Source: Candidatus Bathyarchaeota archaeon (lineage in GTDB: Archaea; Thermoproteota; Bathyarchaeia; Bathyarchaeales; Bathycorpusculaceae). Taken from it: a DNA stretch of 64,000 nt. Location of the stretch: the NCBI GenBank assembly GCA_025058315.1, contig JANXET010000006.1, forward strand, positions 1-64,000, given 5' to 3'. Below the pieces are notes generated by a model, which was not told the origin of the DNA, ran no database searches, and worked only from the letters and a program-made list of their open reading frames with translations. This document shows positions 1-11,263 of the stretch, piece by piece; positions within the stretch are counted from its first letter, which is position 1, and each line of letters starts with the position of its first letter. The position numbers and the translations under genes are program-made.

Positions 1-2
1 AG

Positions 3-134
3 AGGCTTGGGGATGCAGGGTTCGCGAGTGTGGAGACTTTGGCCGTTACTTCTGCAATGTAGGTTAAGGAGAAGGCCGGTTATGAGAAGCTTGAAGCTGC
101 CCAGCGAATTTTTGAGGCTGAAAGAGAGCATTGA
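3..134 (+). pseudogene. Degenerate RadA-like helix-hairpin-helix fragment
   Basis: In the frame starting at base 3 the translation reads RLGDAGFASVETLAVTSAM, then TAG at 60-62, then VKEKAGYEKLEAAQRIFEAE, then TGA at 132-134. This resembles the N-terminal helix-hairpin-helix of archaeal RadA (AGF.tVE.lAvt ... eeaG ... A.kiieaAre). The next stretch, in another frame from about 134, reads LNAAFIVDVLQVHI, which fits the following RadA segment but then stops. No Walker A or ATPase core follows. I read it as a decayed remnant with a stop and a frameshift. A short HhH module from another protein is possible. The resemblance is by eye only. Confidence 0.4.
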
Positions 135-512
135 ATGCTGCTTTCATTGTTGACGTGCTGCAAGTCCACATTTGAATCCAACAATTTCCTCGTAAGCTTG
201 CTAAGCTAGCTTTTTCTCCTAGTCCTTGAATAGAATTATTTTGTTTCCTCTTAAAGGCACGTACAGTTCTATTAGTATATACAGTTGCTTCTACAGGATA
301 CTGCCTTCCGTAGGCTATATCCCTTGGATTCAATTCAATGACTCTGAAAAAGACGAGAAGACAGCAAGATCCATAGCCGCACAGTTCAAACAATACATAC
401 TGAAACTTGAATGTTCAGATTAATTGTAATCTTAAAGTCGACCTGTCTGCTGCAAGAATCGCGCTTAAAAATTTAATTATTCAATTTGACTGTATTTTTA
501 CGTGTTTTCGAA
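135..512. other. Non-coding or decayed stretch
   Basis: I see no convincing gene between the RadA-like remnant and the CARF-HEPN gene. The open frame at 226-423 (+) encodes 65 residues with no recognisable motif and no good ribosome-binding site. No repeats of CRISPR type are present. The stretch may contain further gene debris. Confidence 0.4.
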
Positions 513-1737
513 ATGAAAGCTCTTATCTCTTATCATTTCTGTTGGAACCGGAACAAAACACGTCACGCAAGCCATTGAAAGCGTTGCTGGAGCAATCGCC
601 TACAGTATTAAACATCACAACGCCGAAAAAATATTCTTCATAGCGAGCAAACAAAGCAGAAAAGACACACTGCCTAAAATCTTCGAAAAAGCAAAGCTTC
701 AAAAACAAGAGTATGAAGTCATCGAAATCGACGACCCGGACAACGTCCAAAGCATATATGAAACTGTCGGCACATACCTCCAAAAAATAAGAGCCAAATT
801 CGATAATATCGTGGTGGACTATACTTCTGGAACCAAGGCGATGGCAGCTGCCCTAGCAATCCTTGCAACTGTACATGAAGCTGATGAATTGAGCTATATA
901 ACTGGGAAAAGACAAGGAGGAATAGTTCAACCAGGCACAGAGAGGGTAATGGCTATACAACCCTACTTTGCAACAACAGAACAAAAAATAAAATTGGCCG
1001 TTCAATTCTTCAACAGAAGCCAATACAACGCCGCAATCTCAGTTCTAACTCAAATCCAAAATTTCATCAGAGACCAAACAATAATAAACCGCATAAGGCC
1101 TCTACTCCAACTTGCCAAAGCCTATGCCCAATGGGACAAATTCCAGCACCAAAACGCCCACAAAATAATCTTAAAATTGAAAATTCCTCAACTAAACCAT
1201 AACAAGCGGTTTCTCGGCCAACTCATAAACAAACTTAAACGAGGCGAAGAGCCGGAAACGTACTTAATAGCAGACTTAATTAACAACGCCCAAAGAAGAG
1301 CTGAAAAAGAACAAAAATATGACGACGCAGTGGCGAGGCTATACAGAACCATGGAACTCATAGCCCAATACAAATTAAAAAGCAAATACGGCATAGATCC
1401 AGCAAACGCAGAAACAAAACAAATTCAGCAACAACTCCTTGAAAAATGGAACACGCCGCCAGAAGCAAAAACACTAAAACTTACCCTGGAAAAGGACTAT
1501 CAACTCCTAAAAGCACTAGGGGACGAAATAGGACAAAAATACGCACAAGACAAAAAACTGAAAGACCTACTCTCAAAAAGGAACGCATCAATTTTAGCCC
1601 ATGGACTACAACCAATAAATAAACACGAATACACTCAGTTATACAATAATGTAAAAGACTACGCAAAAACAGTCATCCCAAACCTCACACAACTCCTCGC
1701 AGACTCAAAATTCATAAAATGGAAAACAACAATATAA
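513..1737 (+). CDS. CARF-HEPN nuclease of Cas02710/Csm6-like type, frameshifted near its start
   Basis: Read from ATG 513 with one 7-bp copy removed (see 521-534), this gives a 405-residue protein beginning MKALIISVGTGTK, typical of a CARF domain. A long intact frame runs from 517 to 1737, but its first usable start is GTG 811, inside the CARF domain. Visible motifs are the CARF strand motif DYTSGTKAM at about residue 100 and a C-terminal RNASILAHG at about residue 355, which fits the HEPN ribonuclease pattern R-X4-6-H. Family knowledge: such proteins bind cyclic oligoadenylate made by type III CRISPR systems and then cut RNA. No cas genes or array are visible here. It is probably inactive unless the slip is an assembly error or is corrected. 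Confidence 0.7.
521..534 (+). repeat. Perfect 7-bp tandem duplication TCTTATC x2
   Basis: Bases 521-527 and 528-534 are both TCTTATC. The duplication lies four codons into the CARF-HEPN reading frame and shifts it. Removing one copy restores a continuous 406-codon frame from ATG 513 to the stop at 1735-1737. Confidence 0.85.
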
Positions 1738-1840
1738 CGGAAAATCAAAAAAGAAAACGCATAATGTTTTCAAGCTCGGCTAGTACGGCTGCCTGGGCAT
1801 CATCGTAATGGGTAATGGACCTACACTCGAACCCAAAAAT

Positions 1841-1933
1841 TGGCGGGTCCGCCGGGACTTGAACCCGGGATCTCCGGCTTAGAAGGCCGACGCGCTTTTT
1901 GGCGTTTCCGCGTCCAAGCTACGCCACGGACCC
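1841..1933 (-). tRNA. tRNA-Arg (anticodon TCT) with a ~15-nt D-loop insertion, CCA encoded
   Basis: On the minus strand the acceptor GGGTCCG (1933-1927) pairs with CGGACCC (1851-1845). The anticodon stem TCGGC/GCCGG encloses loop CTTCTAA (anticodon TCT), the T arm is CCGGG-TTCAAGT-CCCGG, the discriminator is G and CCA is encoded at 1843-1841. The D stem works as GCGT (1924-1921) with GCGC (1895-1892) only if about 15 nt, 1911-1897 (GCGGAAACGCCAAAA, containing a GCG-GAAA-CGC hairpin), are removed from the D-loop. I infer a non-canonical archaeal intron at about position 20/21. Without removal only a 3-bp D stem forms and the tRNA is too long. Confidence 0.85.
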
Positions 1934-2014
1934 TTAAAATTTCAAAATAACATGGCTAAATATAGTCTTATCTTTTCGCGAGATGTAAAGCTGAAGGAAG
2001 GGTGCTTTTCAACA

Positions 2015-4945
2015 CTATTCAATGTATATTGCTGGACGCAAGGGCTTAGCTAGGTGTGCTCTATTTTTCGGGTCATTTATCGCCGGGTCGTCCTCTGCAT
2101 AAATATGTACTTCCGCGTTCAATTCAGCTTTAAGGAATTCTTCAGCTTCCCTAAGCAGCTGAACTTCATTTATTACGCCAATTTTAAGCAGCCTATGCCT
2201 CCTATCCGTTGATGTGCGGTTAACCTCGTCGACAATTTTCCCAGCAAATTCCGCGACCTCTCTGGCCTTGGCTTTGAGGTTCGGGTCTTCCATAAGCTTC
2301 CTTATCAGGTTGCCCTGCACAAGTTTTCCTGCGGAGGCCATCTCTAAGGCCGTTAAGTACACGCGCCACTTCCACGAAGCTGCAGCGTAATAGAATACTT
2401 TCTTAGGTTTTATACCTGTTGCTTCCTGTATGTCTATGGTGTCTTCCAGCAAATTACTGATGAAGGCTTCAGCCTCCTCAGCCTTGAAATCTACTTTCGC
2501 TTCATCCGGCTCTGGCCATGAGGCTTTAGAGACAAACCCTTTTCCTCCAAGCATCTCCCAAAGTTCCTCGCTTATGTGAGGTGCAAAGGGCGCTAGCATC
2601 CGTATCTGGATATTCAGCACCTCCCTAAGGGTCTTGAATGGAGCGTTATTTTTGGAGTTTTTCACCCGTTTCTGGTACCATTGAATATCATGCTCCAGCT
2701 CGAAGAGGATTGTGTTTATCACCTTGCGCACTGCCAGTTTCTCCATGGACTCCGTTGCCCTCAAGATATGTCCCTGTAGCCTGCTAAGCATCCACCTATC
2801 AACAGGTCCCAACTCCTCTTCTAATTGCCCTTTTGAAATTTCGGAGACAAGCCTGTATAGACGCTCTAACCTGTCCCTCATGGCTTTTGCAACAGCCGGG
2901 CTGAAATCCGCATCCTGTAGCAGTTCCGCTGTGCCTAGGACACTTAGCCTTATGGGATCAGCTCCGAACCTGGCCAGCCCCTCCCTGAGGGGTATAATGT
3001 TGCCGAAGGACTTACTCATCTTAGTCCCCTCCATAGTGACATGTCCATTGGTGACTATCTGGCGCGGCCAGAGATTTTCAGGGAATATTGCCACGTGGTT
3101 GAATATCATGAAAGTCAAGTGGTTAGGAATAAGTTCATGTGCAGAGTGTCTGCTGTCAAGGGGGTAAAAGTACATGAACTCTCTCCGCATTTCCTCCAGA
3201 ATTGAGGATTTTATGCCGGTTTTTGCAGCTACCTCTGCGGCGCTGCCTAATCCCAGGAACACATAGTCGAAAACTTCATCAGTTAGCTGATCTGCCCTGA
3301 TCCCGTAGGCGTTTATGTGTTTTGCTATAGTGTAGTATGCCATGTAAATTGTGGAGTCGGAAAGCGATTCAATGATCCACTCGGGATCCCATGGAAGCTT
3401 AGTGCCTAGGCCTGCCTTTCTTGCACATGCTTTCTCGCGGAGCCAATCTATCACGTATAAGTATTCCGTGCGAAGTTCTTCTGGCAAAATTCTCATTCTT
3501 TCAAGACATTTATATGCCAAATCTTTCCACTGCTTGTTTCCATAATTTATGAACCATTGATCCTTGAAGATTTTAACAACACATTCTGTCCCGCACCTGC
3601 ACTTAACAGGCCTGTTCAGCAGCTCATACATTACGGTAGCCTTTCCCTCCGAGATCAAATTGTGCTTGACTCTTTCCTTTGCCTCAGCCACGGACATTCC
3701 TGTGTACTTTTCAATTTCAGCCCTCATCCTGCCATTATGGAACTCATGTCTATACACCTCCTTCGTGGCGTCCTCAAGCTTTGGATCAGTTTGCTTCTGA
3801 ATTCCCATCCGCTTAACGACATCCGCTGCCGGGATCTCAGAATATCCGGGCACTTCAATTACTGAGATAGGCTTTATAGATTCAACCAGTTCAGCTGAAA
3901 TTCCATATTCCTCCAAATATTGCTTGTTCACTTTTATGTTTTCCAAAGCAACGTAGTCGTATGGTGCATGTCCAGGAACGGACATCACAACGCCTGTTGC
4001 ATTTTTAGGGTCAACGAATTCTGCCGGCAGGATCGGGACGTTTTTTCCTGTGGCAGGGTTATGAGCATCTTTACCTATGAGATGCTTTCCCTCAAATTCC
4101 TCCAGCACCGTGACTTTATGGTTCTGGTATGTTAGCTTTTCAGCGCATTCCCAGCTTACTATCCATTTCTCTCCATCAACTGAAGCTTTAACATACTTGG
4201 CGTTTGGATTCAACCATATGTTAGTAACGCCGAAAACCGTTTCTGGACGGAGGGTGGCTGTCGGCAGAATCCAATCGTCATGTTTGAACTTTATGAGGGT
4301 GAATTCACCTATCTCTGGCTCCACATCCCCAACTGTGTCATGTTGGCCTACAGGGTTCCCATCCTTGGGACACCAGCCTACTGGGTGGCTGCCGCGGGTT
4401 ATGTAGCCTGCTTGAAGAAGCTTGCGGAACTGCCACTCTATAAAGCGGTTATATTGGGGATCTATTGTGGTGAATTCCCTTCTCCAATCTATCGAATATC
4501 CAATACGTTTCATTCCCTCTTTTATCTCCTCATGGAAGTACCTGGCCATTGAAAGCGGGTCAGTAAGCTCATTCAGCTTTTCTCTTGGAACCTTGTAGAT
4601 TTCCGTGAAATCCTTAATCAGCTCCTTGTCGTCCTCGGCTAAGCGTCTCGCCATGGCTAGAACGGGGGTTCCAGTATAATGGAAAGCCATGGGTAAAAGT
4701 ACATTGTAGCCGCGCATCCGCATGTACCTGGCGTAGGCATCAGCCAATGTGTATGTTCTTGCATGTCCAATATGCTGGGGAGAATTCGGGTAGGGGTACG
4801 CTACTGTAATGTAAAACTTGGGCCTTGAAGGATCCGGATCAGCTTCGAAGATTCTGGCTTCACGCCATCTCCTCTGCCATTTTTCCTCTAATTCTCTAAG
4901 AATCTCCATAAAACCCTCTGAACTGCCTCTAGAGATATTAAGCAT
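2015..4945 (-). CDS. leuS: Leucyl-tRNA synthetase, archaeal type
   Basis: Charges tRNA-Leu with leucine in the cytoplasm. The class I signature HIGH is seen at residues 58-61 (SPQHIGHART) and KMSKS near residue 642 (GTKMSKSFGN). The long insertion between them (about residues 200-430) is the CP1 editing domain, and the C-terminal ~300 residues are the anticodon-binding and archaeal C-terminal part. The length (976 aa) is normal for archaeal LeuRS. The first methionine gives a 12-residue leader; ATG at 4909 (MEILRELEEKW) is the likelier start because conservation begins there. It is divergent from the thioredoxin reductase gene, and the stop lies close to the tRNA-Arg gene. Confidence 0.95.
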   Translation of the reverse strand: MLNISRGSSEGFMEILRELEEKWQRRWREARIFEADPDPSRPKFYITVAYPYPNSPQHIGHARTYTLADAYARYMRMRGYNVLLPMAFHYTGTPVLAMARRLAEDDKELIKDFTEIYKVPREKLNELTDPLSMARYFHEEIKEGMKRIGYSIDWRREFTTIDPQYNRFIEWQFRKLLQAGYITRGSHPVGWCPKDGNPVGQHDTVGDVEPEIGEFTLIKFKHDDWILPTATLRPETVFGVTNIWLNPNAKYVKASVDGEKWIVSWECAEKLTYQNHKVTVLEEFEGKHLIGKDAHNPATGKNVPILPAEFVDPKNATGVVMSVPGHAPYDYVALENIKVNKQYLEEYGISAELVESIKPISVIEVPGYSEIPAADVVKRMGIQKQTDPKLEDATKEVYRHEFHNGRMRAEIEKYTGMSVAEAKERVKHNLISEGKATVMYELLNRPVKCRCGTECVVKIFKDQWFINYGNKQWKDLAYKCLERMRILPEELRTEYLYVIDWLREKACARKAGLGTKLPWDPEWIIESLSDSTIYMAYYTIAKHINAYGIRADQLTDEVFDYVFLGLGSAAEVAAKTGIKSSILEEMRREFMYFYPLDSRHSAHELIPNHLTFMIFNHVAIFPENLWPRQIVTNGHVTMEGTKMSKSFGNIIPLREGLARFGADPIRLSVLGTAELLQDADFSPAVAKAMRDRLERLYRLVSEISKGQLEEELGPVDRWMLSRLQGHILRATESMEKLAVRKVINTILFELEHDIQWYQKRVKNSKNNAPFKTLREVLNIQIRMLAPFAPHISEELWEMLGGKGFVSKASWPEPDEAKVDFKAEEAEAFISNLLEDTIDIQEATGIKPKKVFYYAAASWKWRVYLTALEMASAGKLVQGNLIRKLMEDPNLKAKAREVAEFAGKIVDEVNRTSTDRRHRLLKIGVINEVQLLREAEEFLKAELNAEVHIYAEDDPAINDPKNRAHLAKPLRPAIYIE

Positions 4946-5043
4946 TTCCTTTCTATTCGAGAATTTGATCCCTCAAGGAGACACCGCATAAAGGGTTAAA
5001 TACAGAGGCATTAAACTTTTACCCATAAGATCCTGTGGTTGCC

Positions 5044-5976
5044 ATGGAAAAAGTAGACCTGTTGATAATAGGCGCTGGCCCTGCAGGTTTAACCGCTGGA
5101 ATATATGGAGTTAGAAGCGGGTTAAACACGTTAGTTGTTGAGGAGAAGCTGGCCGGCGGAACCGCCGCTGACGCCCCAATCATAGAGAACTATCCTGGCC
5201 TTGGAAGGATAAGCGGGGCAGAGCTGATGCAGAAAATTGTGGAGCACTGTAGAATGTTGAAAGTTCCGATAAAAGAGTTTGAAAAGGCTGTGAGTTTGAA
5301 CCTCATGGGAGTGGAAAAGATTATAAAAACTGATAAAGCTGTCTACTCTGCTAAAGCATTGATAATTGCTTCCGGAACAAGTTATCGAGAGCTTGGGGTT
5401 CCAGGTGAAAAGGAGTTTAAGGGAAGGGGGGTTAGCCATTGCGCCGTCTGTGACGGGCCCCTTTTCAGGGGTAAACGTGTACTTGTTGTTGGCGGCGGGA
5501 ACTCCGCTGTCGCAACAGCTTTATACCTGGCTGAATTGGCCTCAGAAGTTAAAATTGTTCACCGTAGAGACGCGTTTCGTGCACAGGAATCCTTAATAAA
5601 TGATTTAATGGCGAAAGGCAATGTTGAAGTCTATTTTAACACGCAGCTTAAGGAAATTAGAGGTGAAACGTTAGTCGACAAAGTTGTGCTTTTAAACCTG
5701 AAGGATGGAGAAGCTTGGGAGATGCCTGTAGACGGGGTTTTCGTGCAGGTTGGTGAAACCCCGAACAGCCAACTGGCCAAGGAAGCCGGCGTGGAAGTTG
5801 ATGAGAATGGATACATAAAAGTTGATATACGTCAGAGGACAAGCATTCCCGGAGTTTTTGCAGCAGGAGACGTAACCAATTACCCGGCTAAGCAGGTTGG
5901 CGCTGCTGTGGGACAGGCTGTAACAGCCGCGTTGGAAGCTTATGGATACATTAGACGTCCATACTACTATGCCTAG
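5044..5976 (+). CDS. trxB: Thioredoxin reductase, FAD/NAD(P)H dependent
   Basis: Reduces a thioredoxin-like partner with NAD(P)H. The N-terminal FAD motif GAGPAGLTAG is at residues 10-20, the redox CxxC is in CAVCDGP near residue 135, the NAD(P)-binding motif VVGGGNSAVA follows, and the C-terminal FAD motif GVFAAGDV is present. At 310 aa it matches the short low-molecular-weight TrxR class. ATG 5044 is preferred over GTG 5035. An AT-rich TATA-like element (TTAAATAC) lies at about 4996-5003. A thioredoxin/glutaredoxin-like protein is encoded at 36604 and may be a partner, which is inference only. Confidence 0.92.
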   Translation: MEKVDLLIIGAGPAGLTAGIYGVRSGLNTLVVEEKLAGGTAADAPIIENYPGLGRISGAELMQKIVEHCRMLKVPIKEFEKAVSLNLMGVEKIIKTDKAVYSAKALIIASGTSYRELGVPGEKEFKGRGVSHCAVCDGPLFRGKRVLVVGGGNSAVATALYLAELASEVKIVHRRDAFRAQESLINDLMAKGNVEVYFNTQLKEIRGETLVDKVVLLNLKDGEAWEMPVDGVFVQVGETPNSQLAKEAGVEVDENGYIKVDIRQRTSIPGVFAAGDVTNYPAKQVGAAVGQAVTAALEAYGYIRRPYYYA

Positions 5977-6007
5977 AATATTTTAAAAAAAGAGAATATT
6001 TTAAAAA
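5976..6007 (+). repeat. 14-bp direct repeat GAATATTTTAAAAA, period 18 bp
   Basis: Copies lie at 5976-5989 and 5994-6007, immediately after the trxB stop and about 100 bp before the Nfn-like operon. Each copy contains AATATT and a TATA-like TATTTTAAAA. The repeat may be a tandem operator, a promoter element for the downstream operon, or A/T-rich terminator sequence. It is seen directly; any function is inferred. Confidence 0.6.
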
Positions 6008-6103
6008 TAAATGAATAAAACTGTTAAAAACTGAGGATAACCTTAAAAGGTTTTTCTTCATCTCTCATTTCTTCAATTTGCCCGTTAATTGGAGGACGTG
6101 GAA

Positions 6104-8340
<2,237 letters not shown>

Positions 8341-8404
8341 CAAAACCTTCAGCTCCATTCCTTAGAACTCATAAAGTTTTAATTACGCTGTCCCCTCCTT
8401 CACC

Positions 8405-11134
8405 TTGGGATTAAAATTGGTTACATTTTATCTTGAAAAATTTTTTAACCCTAAAAGCGTTGCAGTTGTAGGCGCAACTGACAGGGAAGGATCTGTTGGA
8501 CGCGCTTTAATTGCAAACATTATCGGGGCGGGCTTCGAGGGAGACATTTACCCAGTTAACCTTCGTAAAAAAGAAGTTCTCGGACTAAAGGCCTATCAAA
8601 GTGTGGAGCAAATACCGAAGCCCGTTGACCTCGCAGTCATTGCAACTCCTGCAACAACGGTTCCTGAGATAGTGGAACAGTGTGGAAGGGTAGGAATAAA
8701 AAGCGTGGTGATAATCTCAGCCGGATTTAGAGAGATTGGACCCGAAGGTAAAGCCCTTGAGGATAAAATATTAGAAGCTAAGCAAAAGTATGGTCTGCGA
8801 ATAATAGGCCCAAACTGTCTAGGCGTGATGCGGCCGAAAATCAAGCTAAACGCAACCCTTCTGGGGAAAATACCTAAACCGGGTAATGTGGCGTTCATCA
8901 CTCAAAGTGCAGCGTTAGGCGCTGCAACTCTCGACTGGGCAATTCATGAGAATATAGGGTTCAGCTACTTTGTCTCCGTGGGCTCCATGATTGACGTTGA
9001 CTTCGGAGACTTAATAGACTACTTTGGAACAGACCCTGAAACCCGAAGCATACTCATGTATATAGAGGGGGTAAAGAACGCGAGGAAGTTCATGAGCGCT
9101 GCGAAGCACTTTGCAAGGACAAAGCCCATAATAGTGGTCAAAGCTGGAAAGTTCGTTGAAAGCGCAAAGGCTGCTGCATCCCACACGGGGTCAATTACAG
9201 GAGAGGATCAAATTTACGATGCAGCCTTTAAACGTGCAGGCATAGTGCGAGTTGAAGAGATTTCTGACTTATTCAACTGCGCCGAGGCGCTGGGACTTCA
9301 ACCGCTGCCGAAGGGTCCGAACCTTGCCATAATAACAAACGCCGGCGGCCCTGCTGTTGTCGCTACGGACGCTTTAATAGCTAGGGGCGGAAAACTTGCA
9401 GTTTTAAGCCAGAAAACCATGGAAGCGCTTAGCAATGTTCTTCCGAAGTACTGCAGCATAGTAAACCCCATTGATCTTTTAGAGGAGGCTGGAGCCGACC
9501 GTTACAGGACTGTGCTGGAATTTTGCTTAAAAGACGAGAATGTAGACGGCATCCTAATAATATACACTGCGCAGGCGATATCTGACCCTGTTGAGGTAGC
9601 TAAGGCCATAGTTGAAACTTACAAGAGCTTAAAGTACTGCAACAAAACCGTATTAACGTCCTTCATGGGCTACGGGGCTGTTGAAGAAGCAAACCATATA
9701 CTTAACGAGAACGGTATACCTACCCACCTTACCCCTGAACAGGCTATAAAAACATACCTTTACATGTACCAGTACAAGCGGAACTTGGAGCTTCTATACG
9801 AAACCCCTGAGGAATTGCCAGTTGACTTTTCACCGCCTAAGCGTCCAATAATCGCGGCTATGCGAAGCGCAGCTATGGAGAACCGTGAAGTATTAACGGA
9901 GGCTGAATCCAAAAAGATCCTTGAATTCTACAACATTCCCGTAGTAAAAACCCTTGTGGCTAAGACGGCGGATGAGGCTGTGGGCGCAGCCTCCAGGATA
10001 GGATACCCCGTGGCCATAAAAGTGCTGTCTCCACAAATCACACATAAGACTGATGCAGGAGGCGTCGCCCTTGACTTAAACAGTGACGCCGAGGTGAGAG
10101 AAGCATTTGAACGTGTAGTTAAACGCGCCAAAGAATACGATCCTGAAGCCGAAGTTTTAGGGGTAACTGTTCAACGGATGATCAAAGGCCAAGGCTACGA
10201 GGTTATGGTTGGCGCTAAAAAAGACCCGATTTTCGGGCCTGTAATCCTTTTCGGAATGGGTGGATTAGCCGTTGAGCTCTATAGGGATTATGCTGTTGGT
10301 TTACCGCCGCTGAATCAAACCTTAGCTAGAAGGCTGATTGAAGAGACAAAAGCGTATCATATGCTTAAAGGGTACAGGAATTTACCGCCCGCCAACATTA
10401 AGCTTCTAGAGGAATTGTTAGTGCGTTTCTCTCAGCTGCTCGTGGATTTCCCGCAAATAAAAGAGATCGACATAAACCCGCTTTGGATAAACGACAGGGA
10501 AGCTTATGTTTTAGATGCGCGCATAGTTGTTGACAAGGATCTGGTTTTTAAGAACTTGGATCCTCATCAGCATTTGGTCATCAGCCCTTATCCCAAAAAG
10601 TATGAAACCCTGTGGAGAATGCGGGATGGAAGACATGTGCTGCTTAGACCTATAAAACCTGAAGATGAACCTCTCTGGCTTGAGATGTTTCAGAATTTTT
10701 CCGAGGAATCTATCCGGTTCCGGTTCTTTCAAATAATTAAGGATACGCCTCATGAGGTTAGAGTGCGTTACTGTAATATAGATTATGACCGGGAAACAGC
10801 CATAGTGGCTGAGCTTAATGAGGGAGGCAGCAGGAAAATTCTGGGCGTAGTGAGGATAAGCCTAGAGTCTGACGGTAAAAGGGGTGAGATAGCATTTATT
10901 GTGGCAGATCCATGGCAAGGGCTAGGTCTAGGCACTAAAATGGTGGATTACGCAATAGAGGTTGCCAGAGATATGGGTGTCGAAACGCTTTACGCCATAA
11001 TACTTCCAGACAATAGTAAAGCCATAAACCTCCTGAAGAACATGGGTTTCACCATAAAAATCCAGGAGGACGGCAATCTAAAGGCAGTTCTGAGCCTCAA
11101 GGAAGAAGAGAGCCCTAACAGCAATAGCTCCTAA
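8405..11134 (+). CDS. ADP-forming acyl-CoA synthetase (fused alpha-beta) with C-terminal GNAT domain
   Basis: Converts acyl-CoA + ADP + Pi to acid + CoA + ATP, the archaeal substrate-level phosphorylation enzyme. The CoA-binding N domain begins FFNPKSVAVVGATDREGS. The phosphohistidine motif SHTGS is intact (His at about residue 260). The ATP-grasp beta domain (about 480-715) has ITHKTDAGGV. Residues from about 730 to the end are a GNAT acetyltransferase domain (QGLGLGTKMV acetyl-CoA loop). The domain order equals that of protein acetyltransferase Pat/Pka, but those often lack the catalytic histidine. TTG 8405 or TTG 8417 are possible starts, with TATA-like AGTTTTAATTA at about 8374-8384. It may be bifunctional. 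Confidence 0.88.
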   Translation: MGLKLVTFYLEKFFNPKSVAVVGATDREGSVGRALIANIIGAGFEGDIYPVNLRKKEVLGLKAYQSVEQIPKPVDLAVIATPATTVPEIVEQCGRVGIKSVVIISAGFREIGPEGKALEDKILEAKQKYGLRIIGPNCLGVMRPKIKLNATLLGKIPKPGNVAFITQSAALGAATLDWAIHENIGFSYFVSVGSMIDVDFGDLIDYFGTDPETRSILMYIEGVKNARKFMSAAKHFARTKPIIVVKAGKFVESAKAAASHTGSITGEDQIYDAAFKRAGIVRVEEISDLFNCAEALGLQPLPKGPNLAIITNAGGPAVVATDALIARGGKLAVLSQKTMEALSNVLPKYCSIVNPIDLLEEAGADRYRTVLEFCLKDENVDGILIIYTAQAISDPVEVAKAIVETYKSLKYCNKTVLTSFMGYGAVEEANHILNENGIPTHLTPEQAIKTYLYMYQYKRNLELLYETPEELPVDFSPPKRPIIAAMRSAAMENREVLTEAESKKILEFYNIPVVKTLVAKTADEAVGAASRIGYPVAIKVLSPQITHKTDAGGVALDLNSDAEVREAFERVVKRAKEYDPEAEVLGVTVQRMIKGQGYEVMVGAKKDPIFGPVILFGMGGLAVELYRDYAVGLPPLNQTLARRLIEETKAYHMLKGYRNLPPANIKLLEELLVRFSQLLVDFPQIKEIDINPLWINDREAYVLDARIVVDKDLVFKNLDPHQHLVISPYPKKYETLWRMRDGRHVLLRPIKPEDEPLWLEMFQNFSEESIRFRFFQIIKDTPHEVRVRYCNIDYDRETAIVAELNEGGSRKILGVVRISLESDGKRGEIAFIVADPWQGLGLGTKMVDYAIEVARDMGVETLYAIILPDNSKAINLLKNMGFTIKIQEDGNLKAVLSLKEEESPNSNSS

Positions 11135-11263
11135 GTAACGCTTAAGAAGGACATTAAGCGGTTCCAGCTAAACTTTTACGAAGTATTCTCCGTCTGTTAT
11201 ACGCTAAGCTTAAATTAAAATTAGCTGATAAAATACTACTCATCATTACATCATGGTGATGGC

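Noticed and set aside
60-62. TAG in the RadA-like fragment as a pyrrolysine codon
   Set aside because: The frame also breaks further on and lacks the ATPase core, so decay explains it better.
226-423. Open frame of 65 residues (+)
   Set aside because: No recognisable domain and no ribosome-binding site; lies in decayed sequence.
1911-1921. tRNA-Arg as a pseudo-tRNA with a 3-bp D stem
   Set aside because: All other arms are perfect and CCA is encoded; an excised insertion gives a fully regular cloverleaf.
1-2000. CRISPR array next to the CARF-HEPN gene
   Set aside because: No evenly spaced repeats are seen; only a single 7-bp duplication is present.
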